DNA of 64,000 nucleotides from Lumnitzera littorea. Its lineage: Eukaryota; Streptophyta; Magnoliopsida; Myrtales; Combretaceae. How positions within the stretch are numbered: the first letter of the stretch is position 1; each line of letters begins with the position of its first letter. The notes below the pieces were generated by a model, which saw only the letters and a program-made list of their open reading frames with translations, was not told the DNA's origin and did no database searches. The stretch lies in NCBI GenBank assembly GCA_024138015.1, contig JAMXBB010000003.1, positions 17,985,498 through 18,049,497 of the forward strand, read 5' to 3'. Shown here in pieces: positions 22,960 to 35,089 of this stretch. Position numbers and translations under genes: made by a program.

Positions 22960-25900
22960 TGCCTTAGACTTAGGAAGCTATAGACCATCACCTATCTCTA
23001 TCCTCTATGATATGTTAGGTATAAATAAGTAACTAAAAATTTCCAAAACATAAATTTTATCTTTAAATTGATCATATAAAAATCCTTTAATTAATTTCAA
23101 AATATTCATTGTTAAACCTTCTCAAATTTTGAACAATTTCTATAAATAATCAAGCTAACAAATATAATTAAAGAATCTCACCAATCTCATAAACTAACTA
23201 TAAATCCAACAATTTAATTCCATTATGATGATATTTCCTATCTATATGTATATATTGTTTTTCTTTTCCATTCTCATAATCATATACCTAATCATCGCTC
23301 TCTATCTTAGTTATCTTAGTGAACTTCTCTAAATCCCTTTAACTCTACAATTGTAACATAAATACCTACATTTGTGAAAATAAGGAATGAGCTAATATCT
23401 AATACGTGAATACTATAACCACATGCACATGCTACACAATTACTTAATTCCTATACATTAAAATGCAACATATATCACAATTGACATTTTATTGATTCAA
23501 TATATATATATATGTTTATTTCAGTTCACAAAACAACAAAGAAATACACAAACTTTCGATCTCAACATACAAATGGGAGAACTACCTCGAGCCCAACAAC
23601 ACTACAAGCATGAGTTCACTACTTAGCCTTGACACCAACCTAACAAAATACTCTCTATCAGGAGGGGCTCACCTTCTATGATCCTTACATCTTCCTAAAA
23701 CTTATGTCTATTGAAAATAGTTCACCATCCACGTACCCTACGGCCACCCAATTGTTATAGGTTCACTAACTTGGTCCTATGATCCTAAATTTACCCCTAA
23801 TCATGTTAAGGAGCAATTCTAATAAGGATGTCACTCAATAATCATAAGGGTACCCCTTAGTAAACCTTCACTGGATTAAGCTACATACACAAGTAATGGC
23901 ACATTATTAAAGCCAAATATACATCAAATTCATTTATGTAATACTAATCCTAAAAAACACGATAAACACATACCTAAATCCTAAGCACAAGATCTCTCTA
24001 ATTCACAACTTAATTCGATACTTGAAGCATAATGATTACATTCTTTTAAAATCTACATAATTGCTCTTTCTAATCTTTTATTAACACTACTTGGTTTAAG
24101 CTTTGATAATAACTTATTGTAGAGTTCAAGAATTGTTTTAGGGTCCTAAGCATGTTTAAAAATAGTTAGAATAAAATTTTGGAGTAAGAAAACTTGAAAA
24201 ACAACGAAGTAAGGATAGGTATAGGAACACAGTCTACATTTATCTAAAATCCAATAGTACACAAATTCCTAAGTTTAGTAATGAGGTAGCCCCCACAGTC
24301 TACATTTATGTCCTACCACGGAGGTCTCTAAACTTGATCCTCAACTAGACGGTTGGTATCTCCAGCACTTAGTAAGCCCATGAGCTAAAGTAAGGTCATG
24401 TTGTACGAGTGTACCATACCAAAACACTTTAATTCAATATATATAAACAGCCCCACAAGACCTCTCTTTACCTCTACATAAGGTGATAGCCAAAATAAGT
24501 AATATAGTATATGGTTGATGTATGATCCTTTTAATTTAAGATAAGCTAAATATAATTAAATCAAATTATTAGGTAATCAATCAGTATCAGCAAACCATTT
24601 AAATTATACAATAATCAATCATACAATCAAATCTTCAATTTATCACATTTAAAAGTATTTTGCACAATAATCAATTACCATTAAGCACATGCATAACTCG
24701 AATCTCCATGTATCAAGTTATTAATATTTAATTTAGATACACTAATTACAAACATAAAACAAGTATAAAGTTATTAGGAGTACTCACTTGATTAAAGCCA
24801 ATATGAATCTTAGCAATCAATCGATGGTTAGCCTATCTGATCAATATTTCTTAATAAATAGAAATAAAAGAAACCTAATGAGTATATAGACACCGTACTG
24901 GATGGTCTAACTAGCTTATTATCTATCTTATGATTCTTGTTTCTACTTAAGTTTTGAATTTTATATGACTTTTCAATTTTACTTTAAATTTTTCCATTTT
25001 CATAGTTAGTTCTTAACAAATTTGCATTACTTTATTTTATGGATAGTAAGATATAATTTATTTAAGATTACATAGGTTTGGATTATTCAACTATTTATAA
25101 GTTTTGTATTGATATTTTGTTATAATCCGATTTAGTTATAGTATTTGCATATCGTAGAATAGATATTAATGTAATGATATATATATCAAATAACCTTAGC
25201 TCAGTTGTATTGTAGTATTATTGTAAGATTATATTGTGTGTGCATGTAGACCTATTTTTAATTTATTTCCCGATAAATCTATTATTTTATTTTATTATTA
25301 TCAATATTACTATTAATATTATCATTACTGTTTTATACTAACATATATCATTATTTCATATATAAGTATATCTTTTTCGAAATGCTTTGACTTTTAAGCA
25401 TATATGTGTATGTATATCACTTTAATATTTTGAAAAACTTTGTATCTTATAGTTTTGTCTTATTTGTGCATTGTAATATGTGTCTATTAGTTTCCTTTTA
25501 TAAAAAAATGATATACATATACTTATAAATAATTGCGTTTAGTTATTTCTTTATTTAATTGAAGTTATATCCTAGTTTATTTATTTGTAAGGTGATATTA
25601 CTTAAATAATGTAATCAATTTACTTATATCCCTAGGTTTTCTTTAAATCTTAAATCGCATATAGCTTTTTCATTATAACTTCAATATTTATAAACTTATA
25701 TTTGATTTTTATCGTTTTCGAACATACGTTTATGTAATGGGATCCATTTTGGACTTTAAAACCTGCATTCTTCGATATAGGTCTAAATTGTTACAAAATT
25801 GGTTATTTTGACTAGAATATTTTATGAGCTTTTCTATATTATTTTATAATTTAATTAATTTCTAAAGTTCATATTTTCATAATATTTTATTTTATTTTTT

Positions 25901-26750
25901 AAGTTCAATTTACGTATATTTCATTATTTCTTTATATTTAAATTTAATTACCAATTATATTAATTTTATATTTATTAAAAATTTTCCTAATTAATTAATT
26001 ATTATTGTTGTTTTACAATTATTTTGAAATTTTTAGTTCAATTAATTATTTTAAGTAAATTGTTGACTTGGCATGCTCCAATTCATTTACGTGGCAATTT
26101 TTTAATTTTTTCCTTTATTATTTTATTTTATTGTTTTTATTTCCTAAATCTTGAATTATTACTATATATACATACTTTTTAACTTAAATAAGTATTTAAT
26201 AAATTAGTGAATATATATTTTTATTCCTTAGGTATATATATATACATATATATGTTATTATTATTATTTATTAAACATTTTATATTTCTTGAATTTTATA
26301 TCATTATATATATATGTTATTATAATTAATTAATTNATAAGGTTAATATTAATTATAAAATAATATTATAAATTTTTATGAATTAATTTAATACTTTTAT
26401 ATTTATGAGTATTTAGAAGTTATCTCTTATCGTTTGCTAACGATTTTATGCAATTTGGTATATCGTTTAGTTATTTGGCTTAATTAGAGTATTATCGCCT
26501 TTGTAGCAAATTGGTATATTTATAAGCTTAAAGTTTTGGTTTTAGGATTTTGATCAGGTTCGAGGCCAATCTCTTACAGTTACAAATATTTAAAGTTTAA
26601 AGTTTTTGTATATGATAAGAGTTTCGATTAATAAGTTAGGGTTTTCATATTTGTTTTAGGTTTAGAATCAAAATTTTAATTAATTTTAAATTTATCTTCT
26701 TTTTTGACTTTAGGAAATCATCTACCATACACAGGTTTGATTCTACACCC
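22960..26750. other. Noncoding block inside the Copia element
   Basis: About 3.8 kb with no Copia, Gypsy or LINE coding, placed between integrase and RT. The left part (23540-24440) has ordinary composition and contains phrases such as 'cagtctacattta' twice (about 24229 and 24298). The right part (24850-26700) is extremely AT-rich. It may be a non-autonomous LTR element (LARD type), but I could not fix its LTRs or target duplication. Confidence 0.4.
26336..26336. other. Ambiguous base (N)
   Basis: The only non-ACGT symbol in the window, inside a TAAT-rich run. Confidence 0.99.
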
Positions 26751-27124
26751 AAAATGCTAGATTTGCGGGTTTATATCTCTTGTTTTAGTTGCATTAATAA
26801 GCTCCAATGAAATTAGTACCTCACTTCACCCACAAAATCTTTGGTAAAAGATTTCTTACTATTATATTTAGGCATCGTAAATTCTATTGATAAGGAAAAT
26901 ATTACTCACCTGTTCCTATGTTTAAGATTTCCTTCTAAAGACATTGTCAAGTTATAAAGAGAATTCCGTAAAGAGAGTAGAGCTTGACCCATTGATTTAC
27001 TATCTATATATAGGTAAGGTTTTTTATTGGGGTTTACATCTTCCTTTGGTTTTCTAAAACTATCCTTAACATAAAAACTTAATTATTCATATACCCTTAC
27101 TTCAATAATCATTTTCCTGTAATG

Positions 27125-28690
27125 GTTTTTATGAGGTTTTATAGATTATGTGGCTTTTGTGACTAATGTATTAGCTATGCATGAACTACAAAATTATCAT
27201 CAAGTAAAAGATAATCCTAAGTGGTAGAAGCTATGTGCAAAGAGTTATTAGTTTTAGAATCTAATAACACTTAGGACATTGTTCCCTTATTACCAAGCAA
27301 AAAGGCCATTGGATCAAAATTGGTGTACAAAATCAAGCATAAACCAAATGGGTTAATTGAGAAATATAAGGCTACATTGGTGGAAAAGGGCTATAATCAA
27401 GTGGAAGAAATTGACTACCTTCATACATTTTCTCTTGTTGCTAAATTAACTACAGTAAGATTGTTATTAGCCATGTTAGTAATAATACAATGGCATGTTC
27501 ATTAATTAGATGTAATAATGCATTTCTTCATAAATATTTAGATGAAGAATTATTTATGGACTCCCCTGATGGTTATGAATTAGTGCCACCTAGTCATTTT
27601 TGTATACTTATCCATTCCTTGTATGGTTTCAAATGGTGTCTCCATAATGGAATTAATAATTTATACATCTTATTACTTCACTTAATTTTGTGCAATCAAA
27701 GAATGATCACTTATTTTTCAATAGTGTTTGTAGAGATGATTTTTTTTTACTGTTCTTATATATGTAAATGATGTTTTAATGGCAAGGAGCTTACTGTCTA
27801 CTATTTTCTATGTCAAGCAATCCATTAATAGAACTTTCATTATAAAAGACTTAGGAAAAGTTCGATTCTTTTTTAATTTTAAAGTATGTCACATAAAAGA
27901 GGAGTTTATGCTTAATTATTGGAAATTCTTGCTTGGTATACTTTAGAATGTTAGATTGATGGCAATAAAACCAACTAAAATCCATTTCCTCAAGATCAAT
28001 ACTTTACTTTCAAACCCATCTTACTATTGCTAGATAGTTGGAAGATGTTTACATCCCATAATTACTCAACTAAATATTTCATTTGTTGTTGAAAAATTGA
28101 ATTAGTTCGTTGCCAAACCATGGACAACTTACTATCAAGCTACATTTCATGTTCTTAGATATTTGAAAGGGTCCTTTGATAAAGTGATTTTTTAATGCTT
28201 CTTTTACTTTATTTTTACATGGATTCTTTGATGCCCATTAGGGAGCTAATATTTTTTATGAAAGGTCCTTATTTAGATATTGTATGTCTACTAACACTTC
28301 ACTTGTCTTTTGGAAAACTAAGAAACAAGTTACAATTGCCATGATTTCTTCAAAAGTAAAGTATCAAAACATGGCTTGAGTTACTAAATGAAGCTTCTTT
28401 GGTTATCATACTTGCTCCATGCCCTGCAGATACATGTGTCTCTTCCAATCAAACTTTATTTAAATAGTAGATTAACTTAGTTTATTATTGAAAATCCATA
28501 CTTACATGGAGATGTAAAACATATATAATTGGACATTCATTTCACCAAAGATCATATTGCAAGTGGTTTTCTTTAGATTTCATATGTTCTTTCTTGTTCT
28601 CAATTAGCAAACATTATAAACAAAGTAATGCTTGATTTTGTTCTTACTTTCTTTTTAGCCAAGTTGAGACTTATGGATAATCTAACTTGA
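27125..28690 (+). pseudogene. Copia reverse transcriptase and RNase H relic
   Basis: Conserved Copia RT order: 'GSKLVYKIKHKPNG', 'KATLVEKGYNQ', 'DYLHTFSLVAK' (27310-27460), 'QLDVNNAFLHKYLDEELFM' (about 27497-27560), 'SLYGFK' (27617), then YVND at 27761-27772, where the catalytic YVDD is expected. RNase H phrases follow near 28285-28380 (FWKTKKQVTIA; SSKVKY) and 28540-28570 (HFTKDHIASGF). Stops and frameshifts interrupt it, and the first catalytic Asp is replaced by Asn, so no active enzyme can be made. Confidence 0.85.
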
Positions 28691-28695
28691 GGGGA

Positions 28696-29139
28696 TGTTG
28701 AAATATACCTTGACTATCATCATTATATCATTTTTTAAGACAACTACATTATAATTTAGGAAAATGGGAGATTTGATCGTAATCTATTCCATTGGGAGAT
28801 CACTATTCATGCGACTTGACTATAATAGCCTTAAGCATCTTTATAGCATCATTATTATGTTACTTGGCCATCATCATTAGTAGTATTAAAATAATGTCAT
28901 TATTAAGTTGAAATAGGTTTGACTATCATCATTAAAATAGGTTATGGTAGGATAGCTTTTTTCTTTTCTTTTTTTTTTATGTGTGTATATATGAATTCTT
29001 TTTCTCTTTGTATTGAAAGTATAATAGATGCGAAGAATTCATTTATATCTTAAACTTCTTATTACTTTGTAATTTTATATGATATTTATATACGCTTTCA
29101 TGAAGATTAATGTATCCTTATAATTTGAATTGTTTAACA
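28696..29139 (+). repeat. 3' LTR of the Copia element
   Basis: It begins TGTTGAAATATACC right after the purine tract (CTTGAGGGGA) and ends TGTTTAACA. It is the longer and probably more original LTR copy. Confidence 0.82.
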
Positions 29140-30306
29140 TAATAAGGAAGGTCTCAAAACAAATTTTTTTTTTTTTTGTCTCTATATATATTAATGGCAC
29201 TTCTACAAATATATTGTGATAGAGCTTGCAACAGAATATAAGCTAGTAGAAAGTTTTGTCTAGAAAGCTCTTTTGTGATAGATATTGGAATTTAGAGGTT
29301 AAGAAATTTCTCAATAAGTCAAATGTTTAGTAGAGAGCTTGGCTTATGATGAGTTAGCTTACTGTAACTCATGAGTTAAACAAGCCAGGCAAAGCGGGCT
29401 ACCTTTTGGAAGGGTTGAAATATTCGATCCTAAATCACTTTTTAAAAGAACCATTGTCCATAGACTAAAAGGAGTGTTCTTAAATGTATAAAAGGTGCTC
29501 AAGTTGAATGTGAAGGTTTAAATAGAGGTGCCTATGTAATTTCTTAAGCCTAAACTACCTAGGAAGATGAAGAGCCTATATCAGAAGCAAGTATTTCAAA
29601 CTAAGAGACAATAGACCTATAACTTAGCAAAGTATACATGCAAATTAAGATTAGTTTAGCCTAAATGCCACAAGTTAAGTTAGTAAATAGGGTAGCCAAA
29701 TAAAAATGTATTTGGTAGAGGAAGAGTTGCTTTGCTAAAAGAGATAAAAATACATGACATGGACTATGAGAATCTTTTAGAGAAGATTCTAGGGCATTAC
29801 TACAATTCAAGATTGTCATCTTACCTATCAACTAAATACTTACCAAGGTAGAGGACAATCAGTTGATTGAAGATACTAAAGGATATGGAAGCCTTGGTAG
29901 AGACTTGTAGAGTATGTGATTTTAGAGATAGGAGAATCTAGTAGCCATCAAATTACGAACTACTTTAAGTAAGAAGGAAGCTAAAAGATCCTCTCATGAA
30001 GCCTAACTAGAAGTTTAGGTTAGCCAACTAGATTAGATTAGCTAGTTTAGTAGAAGGGTCTAAAGTGAATTATGCAGTATATGTATCTTTTTAGCACATA
30101 ATGGTTCAATTTTCTAAGGAGAGAGCAATGGTGACATCACAAATTTAGATGGGGGAGAATTTTATCAGCTCTTCCCTAAGCCTTTTCTTTTCTTTTTAAT
30201 TTATCTCTTTGTATGTATATCACTTTATTTTATAAAGCTCACAACAAAGTTTTGGTCCTTGTCCTAAATTTGCTAGAAGTATTTAGATATGTTGTAACTT
30301 GGTTGG
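29140..30306. other. Spacer between Copia and Gypsy elements, unclassified
   Basis: A T-tract at 29164-29178, then about 1 kb of moderately complex DNA with no frame I can assign. The phrase 'agatgggggagaatttt' near 30148 looks like a polypurine tract preceding an LTR, so an older element may lie here, interrupted by the Gypsy insertion at 30307. Confidence 0.35.
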
Positions 30307-30910
30307 TGTTGATACTTGATTCTCACTTGGCCCAAGGCCCAATAATTGAAGCCCATCAAAAGACACTACTAGTGGTACTCGAGTAGACAATGGTTCATAC
30401 GCCGCATTACAACCCCCATGTTAGCCTGCAAGCTTACGCTGATGGTAAGCAAAACCCCCCGTGTCGTGGCAAACTTAGCAAGCCAAATGGTGAACAATCG
30501 AACAAGTTAGTTTTGAGCAATAAGTTAGCTCCTATAAACAGTCTAAGGTAAGCCTAAGACTCCACTCCTTCCATCAAGCATCGTCTAATCCTTGATGAGC
30601 ACCTTGGCTTAGCCCTTTGTCCTTAGTGACTATAGCTTACTATAACTCACTAATGAGCATTTGACATCAGTGGTACGGTTAATGCAACGTATGCCTCTAC
30701 CCTTACCAAAAGTACTTGAATGCAAATTTAGTGGTTTAGTTAGCCATGGTGTATTGCCTATAGTAAAGCTCTATCAACCATCACCAAGCATATTGTCTAT
30801 TGGTGACTAATATGAATGAACCCTCGATTGCCACATGTTTAGATGGGTCGCATAAAAGGTGTTAGGCGTTAACAAGCTAATAAGCCAGATAGAACACAAC
30901 TCCTAAGTCC

Positions 30911-30946
<36 letters not shown>

Positions 30947-31191
30947 CCCTTTGATATCCTCTTTTCCCCTCCCTTAGAGAAGAGAAGTTAGATACACATA
31001 CCGAATGAGTACGGTACACCTAGTCTCTGGTGCTCGTCTTCCCTTTTCTTTCATCATCCTTGTTTATTTGAACGTTAGAGGGTTCCTATGACTTCAGCCA
31101 TATGGGGCTTTTTGCAGGTATTGAGGAGAAGGAGGTGAAGTTCAACCAGACCCAATCTTGCATTCCTTAGTTGGTCTTTACACGAACAACA
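30307..31191 (+). repeat. 5' LTR of the Tat element
   Basis: It starts TGTTGATACTTGATTC and ends CACGAACAACA. It is 885 bp, against 866 bp for the 3' copy. It contains a (TC)n microsatellite (30914-30942) that is much shorter in the 3' LTR. A motif 'tataaacag' near 30533 could be a TATA-type promoter element, but the 3' LTR has lost it. Confidence 0.9.
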
Positions 31192-31215
31192 TTTTGACGC
31201 TTTCCTCTTTAGGCC
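31192..31215 (+). other. Primer-binding region of the Tat element
   Basis: TTTTGACGCTTTCCTC directly after the LTR resembles the TTTGGCGCCGTCTG-type sites of Tat elements with a few changes. The match is approximate. Confidence 0.5.
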
Positions 31216-31229
31216 ACTACTACAACAAC

Positions 31230-32060
31230 GATGGCTAAAAGTGAAAACAATAACCTACAATCTTTTACACATGGAAAATACCCATACCTCTTAACAAGGC
31301 GGAGGGAATAAGCCCCTCCTAACCCAAATCGAAAACAGTGAAGTCCAAGAGCTCAGGTTACTTATCTAACAAATGTTAGAAGTGAATAGAAAATACTACG
31401 AATCTACTGTAACTTTATATAAAGATGTAACACTGCTAAAAAATGCATATCAAAAGTGTCCAAACGAGGAGGCCACAGTCAAGTCATCCTTACAGCCAAG
31501 TGACAACAATGAATAGTGCGATACGCGCCCAACGTGCTCATGTAGGCATATTCAACACAGTCATTAGCAAAGTGAAGACTTTAAAGAGCAGCTCAACTGT
31601 AACCATAGTAAAGCTCACATAGAAGGTAAGTGCACAATAACAAGTAAACCAAGCGATAGCCTTTCACCAAGGCCATTACTGAAAGATTATCAAGAAGTGA
31701 ATATGGATGAGCTAACGAGCATATTCAATGCACCTCTAACGTACGTGAGTAAAAGAAGTTCAAGTTATCCGTACACATATCTTATTTTATGCTGACTAAG
31801 AGCCCTTTCATGTCCTCAATCTTTAAGGAAACGCTCTCCATTAGCATAAAGCTACCACATCTCAATACCTACAATAGTACTATTGATCCAGACATAAGTC
31901 TCCATAACTTCTCAGATGCCATCATATGCAAGGCTTTCCCTAGTACCTTAGCCAAAGTCGCCCTACTTTGGTTCAACACTCTTCTTGAGGCATTAATCAC
32001 TTCATTTGATGACCTAAGAAGTAAGTTCCAACAACACTTCCTTAATTCTTGAGTCTTATG
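31230..32060 (+). pseudogene. Tat gag relic
   Basis: An ATG at 31230 may be the original gag start. The clearest part is 31789-32052, an open 87-codon stretch covering the retrotransposon gag domain: 'SPFMSSI', 'LPHLNTYNSTIDPD', 'CKAFPSTLAKVALLWFNTL', 'SFDDLRSKFQQHF'. This matches the Tat-type gag pattern (SPF...; Y.G..DP; AFP.TL...A..W; F..L...F..HF). Frames upstream and downstream are broken. Confidence 0.82.
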
Positions 32061-32529
32061 ATGAGATTTGTCCGTCCTCTATAATGTTAGGCAGCTCCCT
32101 AATGAAAGCTTGTGAAGATATCTCGAGCTCTTCAACTGAGTGAAGCTGCAAGTTTCCATAAGCAACTTCTACAATCCCTAAGCATCCGTGAAACACCAGA
32201 AGCAACAAACTTAGGCAAATTATGACTACCGTAGAGTACATGGATGCAACACTAACGAGTGTCACCATCATAAGAACGTAGTCAAAGGCCTTATTCATAA
32301 AGGTTACATCAACCATTTCATCGTAAATGAGAAGAACCAGATCTAGCGGCTCACTCAATGTCACAAAGTAGATAACCAACAATAACCCCATCATCAACAG
32401 GGCAATCCCTCGATAAATGAACAAAGCTAAAGGAGATGACGTAGTTAGGTCAATATCATATTCAGTGGATTCGGCTTACCACTAGGTGACATCTCCTTCA
32501 CTCCCAAGCAAGGGGTCCACATTGTCCAA

Positions 32530-33090
32530 AGCAAGAAGCTAAAAATTGATACAACAATAACTTTCACTCACAAAGATGAGCAAGGTGTTAACCTGCCCCA
32601 TAGTGATGCACTCATCATAAGTACAAAAATTGGGTATCTTGATGTCCCCAAGACGTTCATCGACACTAGGAGTTTGGTGGATATACTCTTTTATAGTTTC
32701 TTTGAGCAAATGAAAGAGCAACTCAATGAATCCCTTTAGTTGTATTGACAAGGCCTCACTAGGTTTGGAAGTGGTAGATTTGTACTAGCAAAAAGAATAA
32801 TCACCCCGGCTTGTTTTACAACATAGTCAATTACCTTTGTTGTTGTCAACATTTGGTCATCATACAGCGCCATCCTCAGAAGATTGAGCATAACAAAATT
32901 CGACATGCTTATTTGCCAAAAATGCCTTAAGGTGAAGTTCATGACCCCAACCAGTGTTGGTGAGGCTAGAGGTGACCAAGCTTTGTCCAAAACACTCTAC
33001 CTCAAGGCGCAATCTAGAAACATCTTCAAGAGCATAAAGTTCAACACCCCCTTCCCCCTATGGTACTATAAGGAGAACCAGTAAAAAACA
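32530..33090 (+). pseudogene. Tat aspartic protease and linker relic
   Basis: The translation holds 'ITFTHKDEQGVNLPHSDALI' and then FIDTRSLVDIL (32656-32688) where the active site D(T/N)GSS.DIL is expected; the glycine after D-T has become arginine. The linker before RT (32880-33080) contains 'KVKFMTPTSVGEARGDQ', typical of Tat polyproteins. Stops separate the two parts, so the protease could not work. Confidence 0.78.
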
Positions 33091-33099
33091 CTTTCGAAG

Positions 33100-33960
33100 T
33101 CTAAATTTACGATGCCCCAAGAATGATCACTAAAATAGGAGCTGAGTTGCTAGCCAAAGTTAAGCTTCAATTGACTGAATTCCTTAACAAAATTCAAATG
33201 TCTTTGCATTTACCCCAGAAGACATGTGGGGATCATTTGCATCCCTAAGGCAACACACCACCTTAACATCAACCCTAACATGTGACCTATCAAGTAGAAG
33301 AAGCGATACGTCATACCTAAATGCCAAGCAGCAATTAAGGAAGAAGTATAGAAGCTGCTTTGTATAAGCTTCATTTGACATGAGAGGTATCCTACTTAGC
33401 TCACTAATATGGTTCTCATCAAGAAAGCCAACGGGAAAAGGCATATGTGCATGGACTACATCGACCTTAATAAGGCTTGCCCAAAGGACTACTTCTCCCT
33501 ATTGGCCATAGACCAACTTGTTGACTCAATAGCAAGTCATGCACTCCTCAATTTCATGGATGCCTACTTTGGATATAACCAAATCCACATAGCCTCCGAA
33601 GACGAAGTCCATACATCCTTCATCATGGACTTTGGAACTTACTGCTACACAGTCATGCCCTTTAGCTTCAAGAATGTTGGAGCCACATACTAAAGGCCGG
33701 TCACCCATCTCTTCAAGCCACAAATTGGAAGGAACATTGAAGTTTATATCGATGACATAACAGCCAAGAGCAAAACCACAAAAGCCCTTATAGAAGACCT
33801 TACGGAGATCTTCTAAACCCTTTAAACAATTCCAAATGAAGCTTAATCCCCGAAAGTGTGTCACTAGGGTTGCTTTAGGCAAGTTTCTTGGATCATGATC
33901 ACAAAACGAGGGATAGAGGCCAACCTTGATAAGATCAAGGAAGTCCAGGATATGCAAGCA
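33100..33960 (+). pseudogene. Tat reverse transcriptase relic
   Basis: The best-kept part is 33409-33693 (94 codons open): 'VLIKKANGKRHMCMDYIDLN', 'KACPKDYFSL', 'LLNFMDAYFGYNQI', 'TSFIMDFGTYCYTVMPFSFK'. The catalytic box YIDDI is intact at 33745-33759. The N-terminal part and the thumb are frameshifted, and a stop follows 'NVGATY'. The order and wording are those of Ty3/Gypsy Tat RT. Confidence 0.9.
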
Positions 33961-34129
33961 CCAACTAAAGTGAAGGAGGTCTAGTGACTAATAAAGAGGA
34001 TAATCGCCCTTAACTACTTCATCTCTCCAAGCACTGATAAGTGTGTAGAATTTTCAACTTACTCAAACACCTTACTCAATTTAAATGGATATTAGCATAC
34101 CAACAAGCCTTCTAAGACTTGAAGAACTT

Positions 34130-34960
34130 CCTCGCAACACCACCCATACTCTTTAAACTCGTACCCGAAGAGGAATTGTTCTTATATGTTGTAGTTAGTG
34201 ACAAAGTGTTATCATCAGTACTTATCAATGCCGATAGCTACGACCACCACCTAGTGTACTATGTTAGTCATATCCTGTAAGGACTTGAGCTCTACTACAC
34301 TAAGATAGAGATGTTTGCCCTTGCAGTGGTCATAGTTGCTCGTAAGCTCCAGCCTTACTTCCAATCACATCTAATCATTATACTAACGAATGTATCGCTC
34401 TAAATAGCCCTATAAAAACTCGAGACTTTAGGCCAAATGATGAAGTGCTCACTTGAGCTTAACACTCATAGAGTTTAATTTCGCTCTGGACAAGTGTTTA
34501 AAGAATAGGCTCTCACAAATTTCATCATAGAGTACACTAGATTGGACGTGCCTCAACTGCAACTCACTATCCCAATCTAGACACTCTACGTTGATAACTC
34601 CTCCACTAAGGGGAGGAGTGGGGCCAACATCACATTACATGGCACGCATGGAACAAAGGTCCTATATGCCTTGAAGTTTGGTTTCCTAGCAAACAATAAT
34701 GAAGCCAACTATGAGGTACTCATCGCTAGCCTAAAGATTGCTAAGGACATTGGAGCAAAAAAACTTAGCATATACTTAGATTCCATGTTGGTTGTATAGT
34801 AAGTTAAGGGAGAATATGAGACCAAGGGCGAAACGATGGTAAAGTACATGCATTTATTGCTAGGCCTCCTCATGGAATTTTCCTCTTAGGAAGTTAATAA
34901 GATCCCCGAAGCAGAAAATGCAGAAGCGAATAGACTATCTAGAATAGCATCGTTCGTTAT
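34130..34960 (+). pseudogene. Tandem RNase H domains (gRH plus archaeal-type aRH) relic
   Basis: The first RNase H spans about 34150-34400 (FLYVVVSDKVLSSVL; 'HLVYYVSHIL'; 'YTKIEMFALAVVIVARKLQ'; YFQSH). The second starts at about 34585 with LYVDNSSTKGRSGANITL (the first catalytic Asp kept, next to Asn instead of Gly), then 'NNEANYEVLIASLKIAKDIG', 'LDSMLVV', 'VKGEYETKGETMVKYM', 'EAENAEANRLSR'. A second RNase H of this type is a defining feature of the Tat lineage. It is interrupted by stop codons. Confidence 0.85.
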
Positions 34961-35089
34961 CCCTGCATCATATGACCCTCTTCATACAATACCTCGAAAG
35001 AAGTAAGGAGGTACAAGAACAATAAGTTGCTAAAACAATAAAAGTAGCCCTAAAATAACCCTAGATGGACTCCTTTGTACAGTACCTCA

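Larger units (their letters stand above)
20961..29139 (+). mobile_element. Ty1/Copia LTR retrotransposon, decayed, with a block of about 4 kb inside
   Basis: Two LTR copies bound it (20961-21259 and 28696-29139). The 5' LTR is followed by a primer-binding site and the 3' LTR is preceded by a purine tract ending GAGGGGA. Flanking 5-mers are gaata (left) and taata (right), a 4/5 match consistent with an old target duplication. Internal order is protease relic, integrase, then RT and RNase H, which is the Copia order. Gag is largely deleted. The integrase and RT parts are separated by 22960-26750, which shows no Copia coding. Confidence 0.85.

Noticed and set aside
26560..26590. tRNA-like 'ggttcgaggcc' phrase
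   Set aside because: No acceptor stem, D-arm or anticodon arm can be placed around it.
30914..30942. CT run considered as a GAGA-type regulatory element
   Set aside because: It is largely absent from the 3' LTR and is better explained as microsatellite expansion in the 5' LTR.
32056..32424. 122-codon minus-strand ORF inside the Tat element
   Set aside because: It overlies the gag-protease interval of the + strand element and has no coherent family; a shadow frame.
33526..33957. 143-codon minus-strand ORF, among the longest in the window
   Set aside because: It is the reverse of the Tat RT, whose + strand translation matches conserved RT motifs over the same bases.
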